Positions 49,540 to 58,775 of a stretch of DNA of 64,000 nucleotides are shown piece after piece (the stretch's first letter is position 1; the number at the start of each line of letters is the position of its first letter). Both the position numbers and the translations under genes were made by a program. The DNA comes from Parapedobacter pyrenivorans (lineage in GTDB: Bacteria > Bacteroidota > Bacteroidia > Sphingobacteriales > Sphingobacteriaceae). The notes beneath the pieces are model-generated. The model was not told the origin of the DNA, did not search any database, and saw nothing but the letters and a program-made list of their open reading frames with translations. The DNA is taken from contig NZ_BMER01000001.1 of NCBI RefSeq assembly GCF_014636865.1, forward strand, positions 1,352,718 through 1,416,717, in the 5' to 3' direction.

Positions 49540-51492
49540 GTGATTAAGCAAGAGGTTGTTGATAAGATATTGGACACGGCTCGGATTGAAGAAGTGGTAG
49601 GCGACTTTGTGGACCTCAAGAAGCGGGGAACTTCCCTTATCGGGTTGTGCCCCTTCCACAATGAAAAAACGCCCTCTTTCAATGTGTCGGTAAGTAAAGG
49701 CATCTATAAATGTTTCGGATGCGGAGCAGGTGGAGATTCCGTGCGGTTTGTGATGGAGCATGAGAAGTATGCATATCCCGAGGCCCTCAAATACCTAGCG
49801 CAAAAGTACCATATTGAAGTGGAGGAAACGGAGCGGTCTCCCGAGCAGCTTGTTGCACAGGATAGGCGCGAGAGTCTATTCATTGTAACAAACTGGGCAG
49901 GAAAATTTTTCATGGAAACCCTATGGGACACCGAAGACGGACGTACCATCGGCTTGAACTATTTCCGTGAAAGGGGGTACCGCGACGATATCATCAAGAA
50001 GTTTGAACTCGGCTATTCACCCGAGGCGTGGACCGCCCTCTATGACCGGGCCAAAGCGGAAGGCCACAAGGATGAGTTTTTAGAAGCTACCGGACTCATC
50101 ATCCGCAAAGATGATGGCGGCAGTGTGTACGACCGGTTTCGAGGGCGGGTACTATTTCCCATACACAACCTAACAGGCAGAATATTGGGCTTCGGTGGCC
50201 GTACGCTGAAGACCGATAAGAAGACGCCGAAGTATGTCAATTCACCCGAAAGTGAGGTGTACCACAAATCGGATGTGCTGTATGGACTCTATTTTGCCAA
50301 GAAGCCTATCCTTGATGCGGATAATTGCTACTTGGTGGAAGGTTATGCCGACGTACTATCGATGCATCAGGCCGGGGTAGAGAATGTGGTTTCCTCCTCG
50401 GGAACCTCGCTTACTCATGGGCAGATTAGGCTGATCTCGCGGTATACGAAGAATGTGACCATCCTCTACGATGGGGATGAGGCCGGTATCAAAGCCTCAC
50501 TGCGCGGTACGGACATGTTGTTGGAGGAAGGACTGAATGTAAAAGTGCTGCTCTTTCCCGACGGCAACGACCCCGATTCTTATGTCCAGAAATTTGGATC
50601 GACAGCGTTTAAGGCGTATGTAGCCGAGCACCAGCAGGATTTCATTTTCTACAAGACCCATATCTTACTGCGCGATGCGGGTAATGATCCGATAAAGCGT
50701 GCGGAGGTCATTCATGATGTGGTGGCGAGTATCGCCTTGATTCCAGATGAGATCAAAGTTTCCGTTTTCATCCGAGAGTGCAGTGGCTTATTGGATATCC
50801 AGGAGCGGGCCCTGATTACCGAACTCAACAAGATACGGCTGGCGAGGCACCGCAAACCCGAAAGGCAAAAGGCATCACAGCCGTTGTCTCCCGATTTGCC
50901 TCCCCCTGAATTCCTGCTGGGTGATGATCCAACCCCCACAGCGGCGGAAACAACCGATACGCCGGATATTCTCCAGGAGCGGGAAATCATACGCATTCTG
51001 TTGAATTATGGCGAGGTAGTTGCTGAATGGGAACCTGCCCAGGGTATTCCGATTGCCCCCTTTCTCATCAATAGTTTAGACGATATTACATTTGAAGACC
51101 CGGCCTGCCTCGCCATTATCCGGGTATACAAGGAATACATGACGCGGATGGAGTTGCCGGGTGAGCGTTTTTTTGTGACGCATAGCGACCGGAAAATCGC
51201 TGATCTGGCGATATCCATGCTGGCTACAAAGTATACCTTGAGTCCAAATTGGAATGATGAAAAGCGAAAAATTTATGTCACGCATGAACGGGAACGGTTG
51301 GAGGGTTTGGTACACAACGCTATATATCGGATCAAAAAATGGAAGATAAAGCGCGAAATAATACAAACCCGAAAGGAATTGGAAACCGAATCGGATGAAG
51401 TAGCGATCATGGCGTTGCTGGAGAAATATAATAAGTATAAAGAGGCTGAAAAGGTAGTCAGCGAAAAGCTGGGTACCATTGTGTTAAAATAG
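49540..51492 (+). CDS. dnaG: DNA primase
   Basis: A 650-residue primase that lays RNA primers at the replication fork. The zinc-binding domain is at residues about 35-65: CPFHNEKTPSFNVS then KCFGCGAGGDSV, giving the Cys-His-Cys-Cys ligands. The catalytic core has LGYSPEAWTALY, FRGRVLFPIHNLTGRILGFG, and Toprim motifs LVEGYADVLSMHQAG and ILYDGDEAG. The C-terminal helicase-binding region is helical and charged. The start is GTG at 49540; no ATG is nearby and the first residues (IKQEVVDKILDTARIEEVVG) are conserved. It is followed five bases later by the YraN gene. Confidence 0.95.
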   Translation: MIKQEVVDKILDTARIEEVVGDFVDLKKRGTSLIGLCPFHNEKTPSFNVSVSKGIYKCFGCGAGGDSVRFVMEHEKYAYPEALKYLAQKYHIEVEETERSPEQLVAQDRRESLFIVTNWAGKFFMETLWDTEDGRTIGLNYFRERGYRDDIIKKFELGYSPEAWTALYDRAKAEGHKDEFLEATGLIIRKDDGGSVYDRFRGRVLFPIHNLTGRILGFGGRTLKTDKKTPKYVNSPESEVYHKSDVLYGLYFAKKPILDADNCYLVEGYADVLSMHQAGVENVVSSSGTSLTHGQIRLISRYTKNVTILYDGDEAGIKASLRGTDMLLEEGLNVKVLLFPDGNDPDSYVQKFGSTAFKAYVAEHQQDFIFYKTHILLRDAGNDPIKRAEVIHDVVASIALIPDEIKVSVFIRECSGLLDIQERALITELNKIRLARHRKPERQKASQPLSPDLPPPEFLLGDDPTPTAAETTDTPDILQEREIIRILLNYGEVVAEWEPAQGIPIAPFLINSLDDITFEDPACLAIIRVYKEYMTRMELPGERFFVTHSDRKIADLAISMLATKYTLSPNWNDEKRKIYVTHERERLEGLVHNAIYRIKKWKIKREIIQTRKELETESDEVAIMALLEKYNKYKEAEKVVSEKLGTIVLK

Positions 51493-51496
51493 GTTG

Positions 51497-51865
51497 ATGA
51501 TGCCGTTACACCTCAAAAAAGGCCGGGACGGAGAGGCCGCAGCCATGCAATACCTGCAAAAACAGGGATACCGTATTATCTGTCAGAATTGGCGTTATAA
51601 AAACCTGGAAGTGGATATCATCGCCGAAGAAGATAATATACTGGTCTTTGTGGAAGTCAAAACCCGCACCAGCCACGCCTACGGCATGCCCTATGAATTT
51701 GTTGACTATGCCAAACAGGCTAAGCTGACGCGTGCCGCCAATCATTATATTGCCGCGATGAAGCACGGTGGGGAAATCCGGTTTGATATCGTATCCATTT
51801 TGTATGCCGCGGAAAGCAAAACATATGACATGCGGTTGATCAGGGATGCATTTTGGCCGGATTAG
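51497..51865 (+). CDS. YraN/UPF0102 family protein (endonuclease-like)
   Basis: A 122-residue protein (start ATG 51497, or 51500) of the UPF0102 family, a small restriction-endonuclease-like fold of undefined cellular role. The family blocks are KGRDGEAAAMQYLQKQGYRI, NLEVDIIAEED and LVFVEVKTRTSHAYG, with the nuclease-like acidic D...E-x-K residues in VDIIA and VEVKTR. It is co-directional with dnaG with a four-base gap, so it is probably co-transcribed. Confidence 0.92.
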   Translation: MMPLHLKKGRDGEAAAMQYLQKQGYRIICQNWRYKNLEVDIIAEEDNILVFVEVKTRTSHAYGMPYEFVDYAKQAKLTRAANHYIAAMKHGGEIRFDIVSILYAAESKTYDMRLIRDAFWPD

Positions 51866-51884
51866 GACGTAAATAAAAAATAAC

Positions 51885-51892
51885 TAAGTTTG
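51885..51892 (+). promoter_or_regulatory. Putative -7 box of glutamine cyclotransferase
   Basis: TAAGTTTG matches TAnnTTTG and ends five bases before the ATG at 51898, implying a leaderless or almost leaderless message. A partial -33 (TTAG, 51862-51865) lies 19 bases upstream. Confidence 0.45.
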
Positions 51893-51897
51893 TCCTT

Positions 51898-52941
51898 ATG
51901 AACAAATTGATCTACTTACCGACGGTGTTGCTTGCATTTATGGTATCCTGCAATACCCAAAAGAAGGCATCAAAATTTCGGTTTGACACGCCGGCAGCCG
52001 GTACATTGGTTAAATTGGGCGAATCCGTACCATTGAAATTGATATTTCCGGCAGATATTTCATCATTTGATTCCGTGGTGTATAGCATGGATGGGGTGGT
52101 GCTAGCGCGGAAGACCGATAGTACATCGGTAACCCTCGATACGGAAAAGGCGGCTTTAGGTAGCCGCACGCTCAGTGCCAAGCTCTATCATAACGGTGAA
52201 GAGCGGATAGCCCATAGCAACATCGTGGTGGTGCCACCGGCTCCGAAGCGATATAGTTTCAAGGTCATCGCGGAGTATCCGCATGATCCGGGAGCCTATA
52301 CCCAAGGGCTGGAGTTCGAAAACGGGGTGCTCTATGAAAGTACAGGCCAAACAGGTAGATCTACCCTCCGCAAAGTTGACTACCGGACCGGGGAGGTCAC
52401 GAAAAAGATTGATTTGGCCGCAACTAGTTTTGGCGAAGGGATGACCATTGTGGATGATAAAATCGTCCAGCTTACCTGGCGCGACGAGCGGGTTGGTTTC
52501 ATATACAACAAAAATACCTTCGCTAAAATCGGGGAGTTTGCCTATGGCCAAAGCTTAGAAGGATGGGGGCTTTGCTATGACGGTACACGACTGATCAAAT
52601 CCGATGGTAGCGGCCGGCTTTATTTCCTCAATAAGGATACCTACGCCGAAGAGGGCTTTGTAGAAGTGTATAACGAAAACGGCCCGGTAGATAGCCTCAA
52701 TGAACTGGAGTATATTGACGGTAAAATATATGCCAATGTATATATGCAGGACATCATCGTGATCATCGACCCGAAAACGGGTGCTATTGAGGGCGAAATT
52801 AACCTTATTGGTATTTATCCGGATAAGGCGAGTCATGACAACGAGCTCAACGGTATTGCGTATGACCGCCAAGGTGACCGGCTTTTCGTAACCGGTAAGC
52901 TTTGGAGTAAGCTGTATCATATCGAGCTCGTGGAGCGCTAA
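51898..52941 (+). CDS. Glutaminyl-peptide cyclotransferase lipoprotein
   Basis: A 347-residue lipoprotein (lipobox FMVSC) that forms N-terminal pyroglutamate on exported proteins or peptides. After an N-terminal beta domain (about residues 25-115) comes the plant/bacterial-type propeller cyclotransferase (PF05096): YPHDPGAYTQGLEFENGVLY, STGQTGRSTLRKVDYRTGEV, EGMTIVDDKIVQLTWRD, GWGLCYDGTRLIKSDGSGRL, LNELEYIDGKIYANVY and the ending NGIAYDRQGDRLFVTGKLW. These are the usual substrate-site blocks. It has its own promoter-like box and is followed by the potassium transport genes. Confidence 0.93.
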   Translation: MNKLIYLPTVLLAFMVSCNTQKKASKFRFDTPAAGTLVKLGESVPLKLIFPADISSFDSVVYSMDGVVLARKTDSTSVTLDTEKAALGSRTLSAKLYHNGEERIAHSNIVVVPPAPKRYSFKVIAEYPHDPGAYTQGLEFENGVLYESTGQTGRSTLRKVDYRTGEVTKKIDLAATSFGEGMTIVDDKIVQLTWRDERVGFIYNKNTFAKIGEFAYGQSLEGWGLCYDGTRLIKSDGSGRLYFLNKDTYAEEGFVEVYNENGPVDSLNELEYIDGKIYANVYMQDIIVIIDPKTGAIEGEINLIGIYPDKASHDNELNGIAYDRQGDRLFVTGKLWSKLYHIELVER

Positions 52942-52951
52942 CCACTCCAGC

Positions 52952-54730
52952 ATGCTGAGCGATATCAAGTACATTTTCAGATACCGGGAAAAGGCCGTTG
53001 ACCGGGTAATGCTATATGTCAGCCTAGTTTGCGCATTAGTTGTGCTGTTTCATCTGGGCTATAATACGGATAAAGCCACGGCGCGTCAATTTGCAGTCAT
53101 TACCAAATGGATTTTTTATGGACTGATGATATTGGGGATGATTCGGACGGCGCTATCCATTGTCGTTGCGCAGCGAATCGTTGCGGCACACTACGGTGGA
53201 TTGGTGCTGATCATTTATTTTGCGGTGGTCGCGATTGCCCGAACAGCGCACCTCGATTTTGTGTCATTTTTACAACAGGATGAGTGGCTATACTTGGGAA
53301 TACTAGCTGTATTCCTTACGGAGTTGTCGAAAAGCAGCCTGTTTTTTGATAATTTTTATTTCAATCCTACGATTCTTTTTGTCATTAGTTTCTTGGTGTT
53401 GATCCTGATTGGCACGTTGTTGCTGATGCTCCCACGCACCACATCTGGTCAGCCATTGAGTTTTGTAGATGCGTTATTTATGGCGACAAGCGGTGTCTGT
53501 ATCACCGGGCTTTCGGTCATCGATGTGTCGATACGCCTCACCGGATTTGGGCAAACGGTATTATTGGTGCTTATTCAGCTGGGTGCGCTGGGAATCATGA
53601 CCTTTACCGGGTTTTTTGGGTATTTTTTTTCTGGGGGTTTTTCGTATAAAAACCAGTTGATGTACAGTGAGATTCTAGGGCATAATAAGGTGGGGTCGGT
53701 TATCAATACGATGATCAAGATCATTTTTATCACCTTGTTTTTTGAGGCGATAGGAGCGGTGTTGATTTACTTCAGCATGGAATCCGCAGATTTTGATTCG
53801 AATGGTGAACGGTTGTTTTTTTCGGTTTTCCATGCCGTCTCGGCATTTTGCAATGCTGGATTTTCGACCATCGGTGACGGCATACATAACCCATTAATGC
53901 GGTTTAACTACAGCCTGCAACTGGTTATCGCGGCATTGTTTATATTGGGCGGATTTGGATTTGCGATCGTATTAAATCTTTATACGTTCATCAAGCGTTG
54001 GGTGATCAATTTTTTTAATCGTGCGTTTTACGGGCGACCATTTAGCTATCGCGCGTGGGTAATTAGTTTTAACTCGCGTTTAATTGGATGGACGACTTTC
54101 ATCCTTATTGTTTTCGGTACAGCATGTACGTTCTTCTTAGAATATGGTCATACCCTAGCCGAGCACCAAACCTTATGGGGAAAGATTGTTTCCGCCTTTT
54201 TCACCGGGACTTCTTCCCGTACAGCAGGATTCAATGCGTCAGCAATGAGTGAATTTACGTTTCCTACGGTAATGTTGATGATCCTGCTCATGTGGGTAGG
54301 TGCCTCTCCTGGATCAACGGGAGGCGGCATAAAAACGACAACATTCGCCATTGCATTTCTAAATATTGTTAGTTTGGCGAGGGGGAAGGACGACTTGGAG
54401 ATTTTCAGGCGGAAAATTTCAAATGACGCAGTGAGCAAGGCATTCGCGATTATCATGTTGTCATTTTTGGCTATCGGTCTAGCTATTTTTGCGCTGACCG
54501 TTACCGACGGCGATAAGGGATTGTTGAATATCGCATTTGAGTGTTTCTCCGCATATGCCACGTGCGGTCTTAGTCTCGGTATTACGCCCGGACTTAGCGA
54601 TGGCGGAAAGGTGATCGTTACCTGCACGATGTTTGTTGGTCGGGTTGGGTTGTTGACATTGCTTGTTGCACTGATTAAGAACACGAGGAACCGGAATTTT
54701 ACGTATCCGCAGGAAAAGGTGTTGTTCTAA
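52952..54730 (+). CDS. ktrB: Potassium uptake channel subunit, TrkH/KtrB family
   Basis: A 592-residue membrane protein, about 140 residues longer than usual KtrB. Residues about 1-140 form an extra block of four predicted helices; then come the four K+-channel-like repeats with selectivity-filter glycines in ATSGVCITGLSV, VSAFCNAGFSTIG, TSSRTAGFNA and YATCGLSLGI. It should import K+ together with the KtrA subunit encoded ten bases downstream. The start ATG at 52952 is 10 bases after the cyclotransferase stop. The N-terminal extension is the only odd part. Confidence 0.93.
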   Translation: MLSDIKYIFRYREKAVDRVMLYVSLVCALVVLFHLGYNTDKATARQFAVITKWIFYGLMILGMIRTALSIVVAQRIVAAHYGGLVLIIYFAVVAIARTAHLDFVSFLQQDEWLYLGILAVFLTELSKSSLFFDNFYFNPTILFVISFLVLILIGTLLLMLPRTTSGQPLSFVDALFMATSGVCITGLSVIDVSIRLTGFGQTVLLVLIQLGALGIMTFTGFFGYFFSGGFSYKNQLMYSEILGHNKVGSVINTMIKIIFITLFFEAIGAVLIYFSMESADFDSNGERLFFSVFHAVSAFCNAGFSTIGDGIHNPLMRFNYSLQLVIAALFILGGFGFAIVLNLYTFIKRWVINFFNRAFYGRPFSYRAWVISFNSRLIGWTTFILIVFGTACTFFLEYGHTLAEHQTLWGKIVSAFFTGTSSRTAGFNASAMSEFTFPTVMLMILLMWVGASPGSTGGGIKTTTFAIAFLNIVSLARGKDDLEIFRRKISNDAVSKAFAIIMLSFLAIGLAIFALTVTDGDKGLLNIAFECFSAYATCGLSLGITPGLSDGGKVIVTCTMFVGRVGLLTLLVALIKNTRNRNFTYPQEKVLF

Positions 54731-54740
54731 AATTTTTATT

Positions 54741-55427
54741 ATGAAGTATATCGTATTGGGCCTTGGGAACTTTGGGAAGTCGCTGGCTATCCGGCTTACC
54801 GAGCTCGGCCATGAAGTAATCGGTGTAGATAACCGGATGACGAAAGTAGAGCAGCTTAAAGAGAAGGTCACGCATACGGTGTGCATGGATAGCACAGACA
54901 TCGATGCCGTTAGTGCATTGCCTTTGAAAGACGCTCATGCTGTAATTGTCGCTATCGGTGAGGATGAAGGGGCTTCCCTACTGACCACGGCATTGTTGAA
55001 ACAGCTTCGTGTAAAACGAATCATTGGCCGCGTGGTATCCGACTTGCAGAAGACGGTGTTGGAAGCGATGGATATCGATGAATACATCATGCCGGAAGAG
55101 GAATCTGCCGCCCGGCTGGCGATGCGATTGGACAACATTGATATCGTAGATTCGTTTAAGATTTCAGACAAGTATAGCATCATCGAAACGAAGGTGCCGA
55201 CGAAATATGCAGGAATGACCCTAAGGGATGCAAACCTTACCAACAAGTTTAAGGTGATTGTGCTGACGACCATCAAATCGACCGAGGAACTCGAAAACGG
55301 AAAGATAAAAGTGGGCAAAGAAGCAACGGGCATCGCCCAATCGGACACGGTGCTTGCCGAAGATGATATTCTGGTATTGTTTGGCGAATTAAAAGATGTC
55401 AACCGGTTGATCCAAAAGGGGGAGTAA
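54741..55427 (+). CDS. ktrA: Potassium uptake regulatory subunit, TrkA/KtrA (RCK) family
   Basis: A 228-residue cytosolic RCK protein that gates the KtrB channel. The N-terminal Rossmann domain has the nucleotide loop YIVLGLGNFGKSLAIRL and the acidic residue in VIGVDNR, with AHAVIVAIGEDEGASLLTTA; the C-terminal TrkA_C domain spans about residues 140-225 (IIETKVPTKYAGMTLRDANL). Length and motifs are normal. It is co-transcribed with ktrB. Confidence 0.95.
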   Translation: MKYIVLGLGNFGKSLAIRLTELGHEVIGVDNRMTKVEQLKEKVTHTVCMDSTDIDAVSALPLKDAHAVIVAIGEDEGASLLTTALLKQLRVKRIIGRVVSDLQKTVLEAMDIDEYIMPEEESAARLAMRLDNIDIVDSFKISDKYSIIETKVPTKYAGMTLRDANLTNKFKVIVLTTIKSTEELENGKIKVGKEATGIAQSDTVLAEDDILVLFGELKDVNRLIQKGE

Positions 55428-55457
55428 GCGAAAAATAGCCACTACATTTTTATTTAA

Positions 55458-55477
55458 GCGGTGTTCGCGAATACCGC
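55458..55477. promoter_or_regulatory. Near-perfect 20-base palindrome GCGGTGTTCGCGAATACCGC
   Basis: Eighteen of 20 positions are symmetric (one G:T pair). It begins 31 bases after the ktrA stop and overlaps the -33 region of the yfhO-like promoter. It could terminate the ktrBA transcript (no strong T-run follows, only ATTTTA) or serve as an operator for the downstream gene. Confidence 0.4.
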
Positions 55478-55495
55478 GCATTTTAGCTAAGTTTG
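55464..55495 (+). promoter_or_regulatory. Promoter of the YfhO-like gene
   Basis: TAAGTTTG (55488-55495) is a full -7 match; TTCG at 55464-55467, 20 bases before it, is one mismatch from TTTG. The start codon is 30 bases downstream. Confidence 0.5.
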
Positions 55496-55524
55496 GCGCT
55501 TATAACTGAAAAAACCAACGGCAA

Positions 55525-58005
55525 ATGAAAACCTGGTTCAACAATAATTCAACACATCTGGCTGTTATCGGCGTCTTTATTGCCATCTGTTTCCTGTATT
55601 TCACGCCAGCATGGCAGGGCAAAGTGCTTTATCAGCATGACGTGCTACAGGCACAGGCCGGCCAGAAGGAGATTTTGGACATCAAGGCCCGTGACGGGGA
55701 TATGCCGCTTTGGACCAATTCGATGTTCAGCGGTATGCCTTCTTATCAGGTGTTGATCGAGTTGCCGAGTAACCTAACCACGTACCTGCTAAGGGGCTTC
55801 AAGGCGGTGTTTCCGCATCCGATCGACGTGGTGTTGCTCTATTTGCTGGGGGCGTATCTGTTGTTCACCGTGCTCAAGGTGAGGCCTTGGCTTGCGGCTG
55901 TGGGTGCGATTGCATTTGCATTTTCATCGTATAATTTTATTTACATCGAGGCCGGTCATGCCAACAAAACCTATGCAATAGCCTTCATGGCACCGATCTT
56001 GGCCGGTATACTGCTGGCCTTCCGGGGTAAGTATCTTTGGGGGGCGGTGCTATTGGCGCTGGCCATGGCATTGGAGATCCGGGTAAACCATATTCAGGTA
56101 ACCTATTACCTGTTTTTAGCCGCCCTGATTTTGGCGGGGATCGAATTATACCATGCCATCAAGGAAAAGAGACTGTTGTCGTTTGGCAAAGCGATTGCCT
56201 ATCAAATCGCGGCCGTTTTGGTGGCGGTGGCGGTCAATGCATCCTTATTATGGCCTACCTATGAGTACAGTAAGGAAACCCTGCGGGGAGCATCCAATCT
56301 AAAAACAGAAAATACGCAACGGGCTGACAACGGAGTGAGCCGCGAGTATGCGTATCACTGGAGCCAAGGGGTGGGCGAAAGTCTTACCTTCTTGATTCCT
56401 AATGCCTATGGCGGTGGCATGTCTACACGGTTGGATGAACAATCTCATGTGGCCAAACTGGTGATGGGTAAAGGGGCTGACCCCAACCAAGCCGCCGGTT
56501 TTGCGGCAAACCTGCCGACCTACTGGGGTGAGAAGCCTGGTACATCGGGGCCCTGGTATTTTGGTGCGGGTGTCATGTTCTTGTTTGTGCTCGGACTGAT
56601 TATCGTGAAGGGTCGGCTCAAGTGGTGGTTGGCTGGGGCGACGGCTTTGGTGCTGTTACTTTCCTTCGGACGCCACTTTCCACTGGTTTCGGATTTGTTT
56701 TTTGACTACTTCCCACTATACAATAAATTCAGGGCGGTAGAGTCCGTTTTGATCATCGCCACACTTTTGGTTCCTGTGCTGGCGGTATTAGCGATCAATG
56801 AGCTGGTAACCAATGGTGGTAAAATAAAGAACCTGGATAAGAAAGCGCTGTACGTATTATATGGCGTGGGGGGGCTCACCTTGCTTATCGCCGCATTGCC
56901 CGACCTGTTTCTGAGCTTTAAGAGTTCCAACCACCAGGCGATGATTGAGCAGTACGGGCAACAGCTGAAAGACAATACCTTCGCCAACGAAGTGATGGCC
57001 GCTTTGGTGAAGGATCGGGCGGCGTTGGCCAGGGCAGATGCGTTTCGCTCACTCCTATTTATCGTTGCCACGTTTGTATTGGTATGGTTGCTGGTCAAGA
57101 ACAAGCTCAAGGCACAGGCAGTCGTCATCTTGCTGGGAATAGTGACGTTGATCGACCTATGGGGAGTAGATAGGCGGTACCTGAACGAAGATCGGTTTGC
57201 AGATAAATTGCAATTAGCACGTCAATTCAATCAAGAGCGGGAAGTAGACAAACTGATCCTCATGGATAAAGATCCCAACTACCGCGTGCTTGACCTGACC
57301 ACCAATCCGTTTGCGGATGCACGTGCGTCCTATTACCACAAATCCATCGGGGGCTATCATGCTGCTAAGCTGATGCGCTATCAAGAAATGATCGAGCGGC
57401 AGTTTGCCGGCGCCATTAACGAAGATGTGTTGGATATGCTCAATACGCGCTACCTGATTACGACGGATAATCAAAACAGCCAGCGTATCCAACGGCGGAG
57501 TACCGCCGCTGGTAATGCTTGGTTTGTGGAGAAGGTGACGCTGGTGAAGAGCGATGAAGAAGAGATGGAGGCCATCAATGCCTTTGATCCTGTAAAGGAA
57601 GCGTTTGTTCATGAAGAATTTAAGCCGTTGTTGGATGAGAGCCGTTTGGGCCGCCCTGTGAATTCATCCATTGAGCTGACGGCTTATCGGCCGGACCGAT
57701 TGGTGTATGAATACTCGGCACCCAATGACGCGCTGGCCGTATTCTCCGAGATCTGGTATGACAAAGGCTGGAAAGCCTACGTAGACGGCGAGGAGTATCC
57801 GATTTTGAGAGCAAACTACCTCCTGCGTGCGTTACAGCTACCTGGAGGCAATCATAAAGTGGAGTTTAAATTCGAGCCACGCGCATACCATGTTGGCGAA
57901 ACCATTTCGTTGATTGCTTCGATTATTTTACTGTTCGGTATAGGTGGGCTGGTTTGGTTGGAGGTACGAAAGAAAGCATCGAGGGAACAGGCTAGAAAAG
58001 CTTGA
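55525..58005 (+). CDS. YfhO family membrane protein (GT-C-like)
   Basis: An 826-residue polytopic protein of the YfhO family, with about 12 helices and a long C-terminal periplasmic part. YfhO is placed near GT-C glycosyltransferases and in Firmicutes helps glycosylate lipoteichoic acid; its substrate in Bacteroidota is unknown. Visible blocks are [20 protein letters not shown] (with the Asp-rich first loop upstream), [13 protein letters not shown]-like helices, the conserved [29 protein letters not shown]-like [20 protein letters not shown] and a C-terminal [20 protein letters not shown]. It starts with ATG at 55525 and its 3' end overlaps rnhB by 14 bases. Confidence 0.85.
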   Translation: MKTWFNNNSTHLAVIGVFIAICFLYFTPAWQGKVLYQHDVLQAQAGQKEILDIKARDGDMPLWTNSMFSGMPSYQVLIELPSNLTTYLLRGFKAVFPHPIDVVLLYLLGAYLLFTVLKVRPWLAAVGAIAFAFSSYNFIYIEAGHANKTYAIAFMAPILAGILLAFRGKYLWGAVLLALAMALEIRVNHIQVTYYLFLAALILAGIELYHAIKEKRLLSFGKAIAYQIAAVLVAVAVNASLLWPTYEYSKETLRGASNLKTENTQRADNGVSREYAYHWSQGVGESLTFLIPNAYGGGMSTRLDEQSHVAKLVMGKGADPNQAAGFAANLPTYWGEKPGTSGPWYFGAGVMFLFVLGLIIVKGRLKWWLAGATALVLLLSFGRHFPLVSDLFFDYFPLYNKFRAVESVLIIATLLVPVLAVLAINELVTNGGKIKNLDKKALYVLYGVGGLTLLIAALPDLFLSFKSSNHQAMIEQYGQQLKDNTFANEVMAALVKDRAALARADAFRSLLFIVATFVLVWLLVKNKLKAQAVVILLGIVTLIDLWGVDRRYLNEDRFADKLQLARQFNQEREVDKLILMDKDPNYRVLDLTTNPFADARASYYHKSIGGYHAAKLMRYQEMIERQFAGAINEDVLDMLNTRYLITTDNQNSQRIQRRSTAAGNAWFVEKVTLVKSDEEEMEAINAFDPVKEAFVHEEFKPLLDESRLGRPVNSSIELTAYRPDRLVYEYSAPNDALAVFSEIWYDKGWKAYVDGEEYPILRANYLLRALQLPGGNHKVEFKFEPRAYHVGETISLIASIILLFGIGGLVWLEVRKKASREQARKA

Positions 58006-58588
58006 GCTGTGGATCGGTTACCCGAAAAGTGCGCCGATGGTGATGGGTGAGCCCGTTCAGCATAATGGCACTTCGGTGCTGGATGGTTGGGTAGCCTTTG
58101 TTTTGACACCACCCATATTGGGGGAATTCTTCCGCGAGCTTTTCCATATATTCATCCCGGTAGGTCTTCGCCAATATGGAAGCGGCAGCGATGGACAAGT
58201 ATTTGCCATCGCCCTTGATGATACAGCAATGTGGGATTTGCTGATAGGGAATAAACCGGTTGCCATCAACAAGAATATATTCTGCCTTTAACGATAAGGT
58301 ATCGAGCGCACGGTGCATGGCCAGGTAAGAGGCATTGTGAATATTTATCCGGTCTATTTCTTGTGGACTTACGCTGGCAACCGCGTATGCTAGGGCCTTC
58401 ATTTCAATAATGCTGCGCAATTCGGTACGTTGCGTGGCGGATAGTTGCTTGGAGTCGGTCAGTATCTCGTGCCCGAAGTCTTTCGGAAAAATCACCGCTG
58501 CCGCAAATACCGGGCCTGCTAGGCATCCCCTGCCCGCTTCGTCACAGCCCGCCTCAATAAGGATATCTTGGTGCTTAGCTAGTAGCAT
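57992..58588 (-). CDS. rnhB: Ribonuclease HII
   Basis: A 198-residue RNase H2 that removes ribonucleotides and RNA primers from DNA. The catalytic acidic residues are visible in [20 protein letters not shown] (Asp-Glu), in [10 protein letters not shown] and in the downstream [18 protein letters not shown] and [17 protein letters not shown] are family-typical. Length is normal. The start is ATG at 58588. It has a good promoter upstream and its end overlaps the convergent yfhO-like gene. Confidence 0.95.
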   Translation of the reverse strand: MLLAKHQDILIEAGCDEAGRGCLAGPVFAAAVIFPKDFGHEILTDSKQLSATQRTELRSIIEMKALAYAVASVSPQEIDRINIHNASYLAMHRALDTLSLKAEYILVDGNRFIPYQQIPHCCIIKGDGKYLSIAAASILAKTYRDEYMEKLAEEFPQYGWCQNKGYPTIQHRSAIMLNGLTHHHRRTFRVTDPQLKLF

Positions 58589-58616
58589 TGTTCTTTTCCG
58601 CTTCGTTAACAGTTGG

Positions 58617-58647
58617 CAAACTTAGCGAACTGGTGTTTTTTATGCAA
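58617..58647 (-). promoter_or_regulatory. Promoter of rnhB
   Basis: On the minus strand TTG (58645-58647), 20 bases, then TAAGTTTG (58617-58624): full -7 match and normal spacing, 28 bases upstream of the start codon. Confidence 0.55.
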
Positions 58648-58775
58648 GTTATTCACTGCTCGTTAGCTGCTTTAGCTATACTTTACGAATGAAACATATA
58701 CTTTTGTCAATAAACCGCAGAAAAAAGGGGTTTAATACTCCGCTTGTAATAATTCTTATACAATTAAACTTAATC

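Noticed and set aside
48516-49547. A 343-codon open frame on the plus strand
   Set aside because: Antisense to ugd, which has full catalytic motifs; the long frame is a product of codon composition.
52952-53371. Voltage-sensor domain at the N-terminus of KtrB
   Set aside because: Four helices are predicted, but no helix has the regularly spaced arginines of an S4 sensor.
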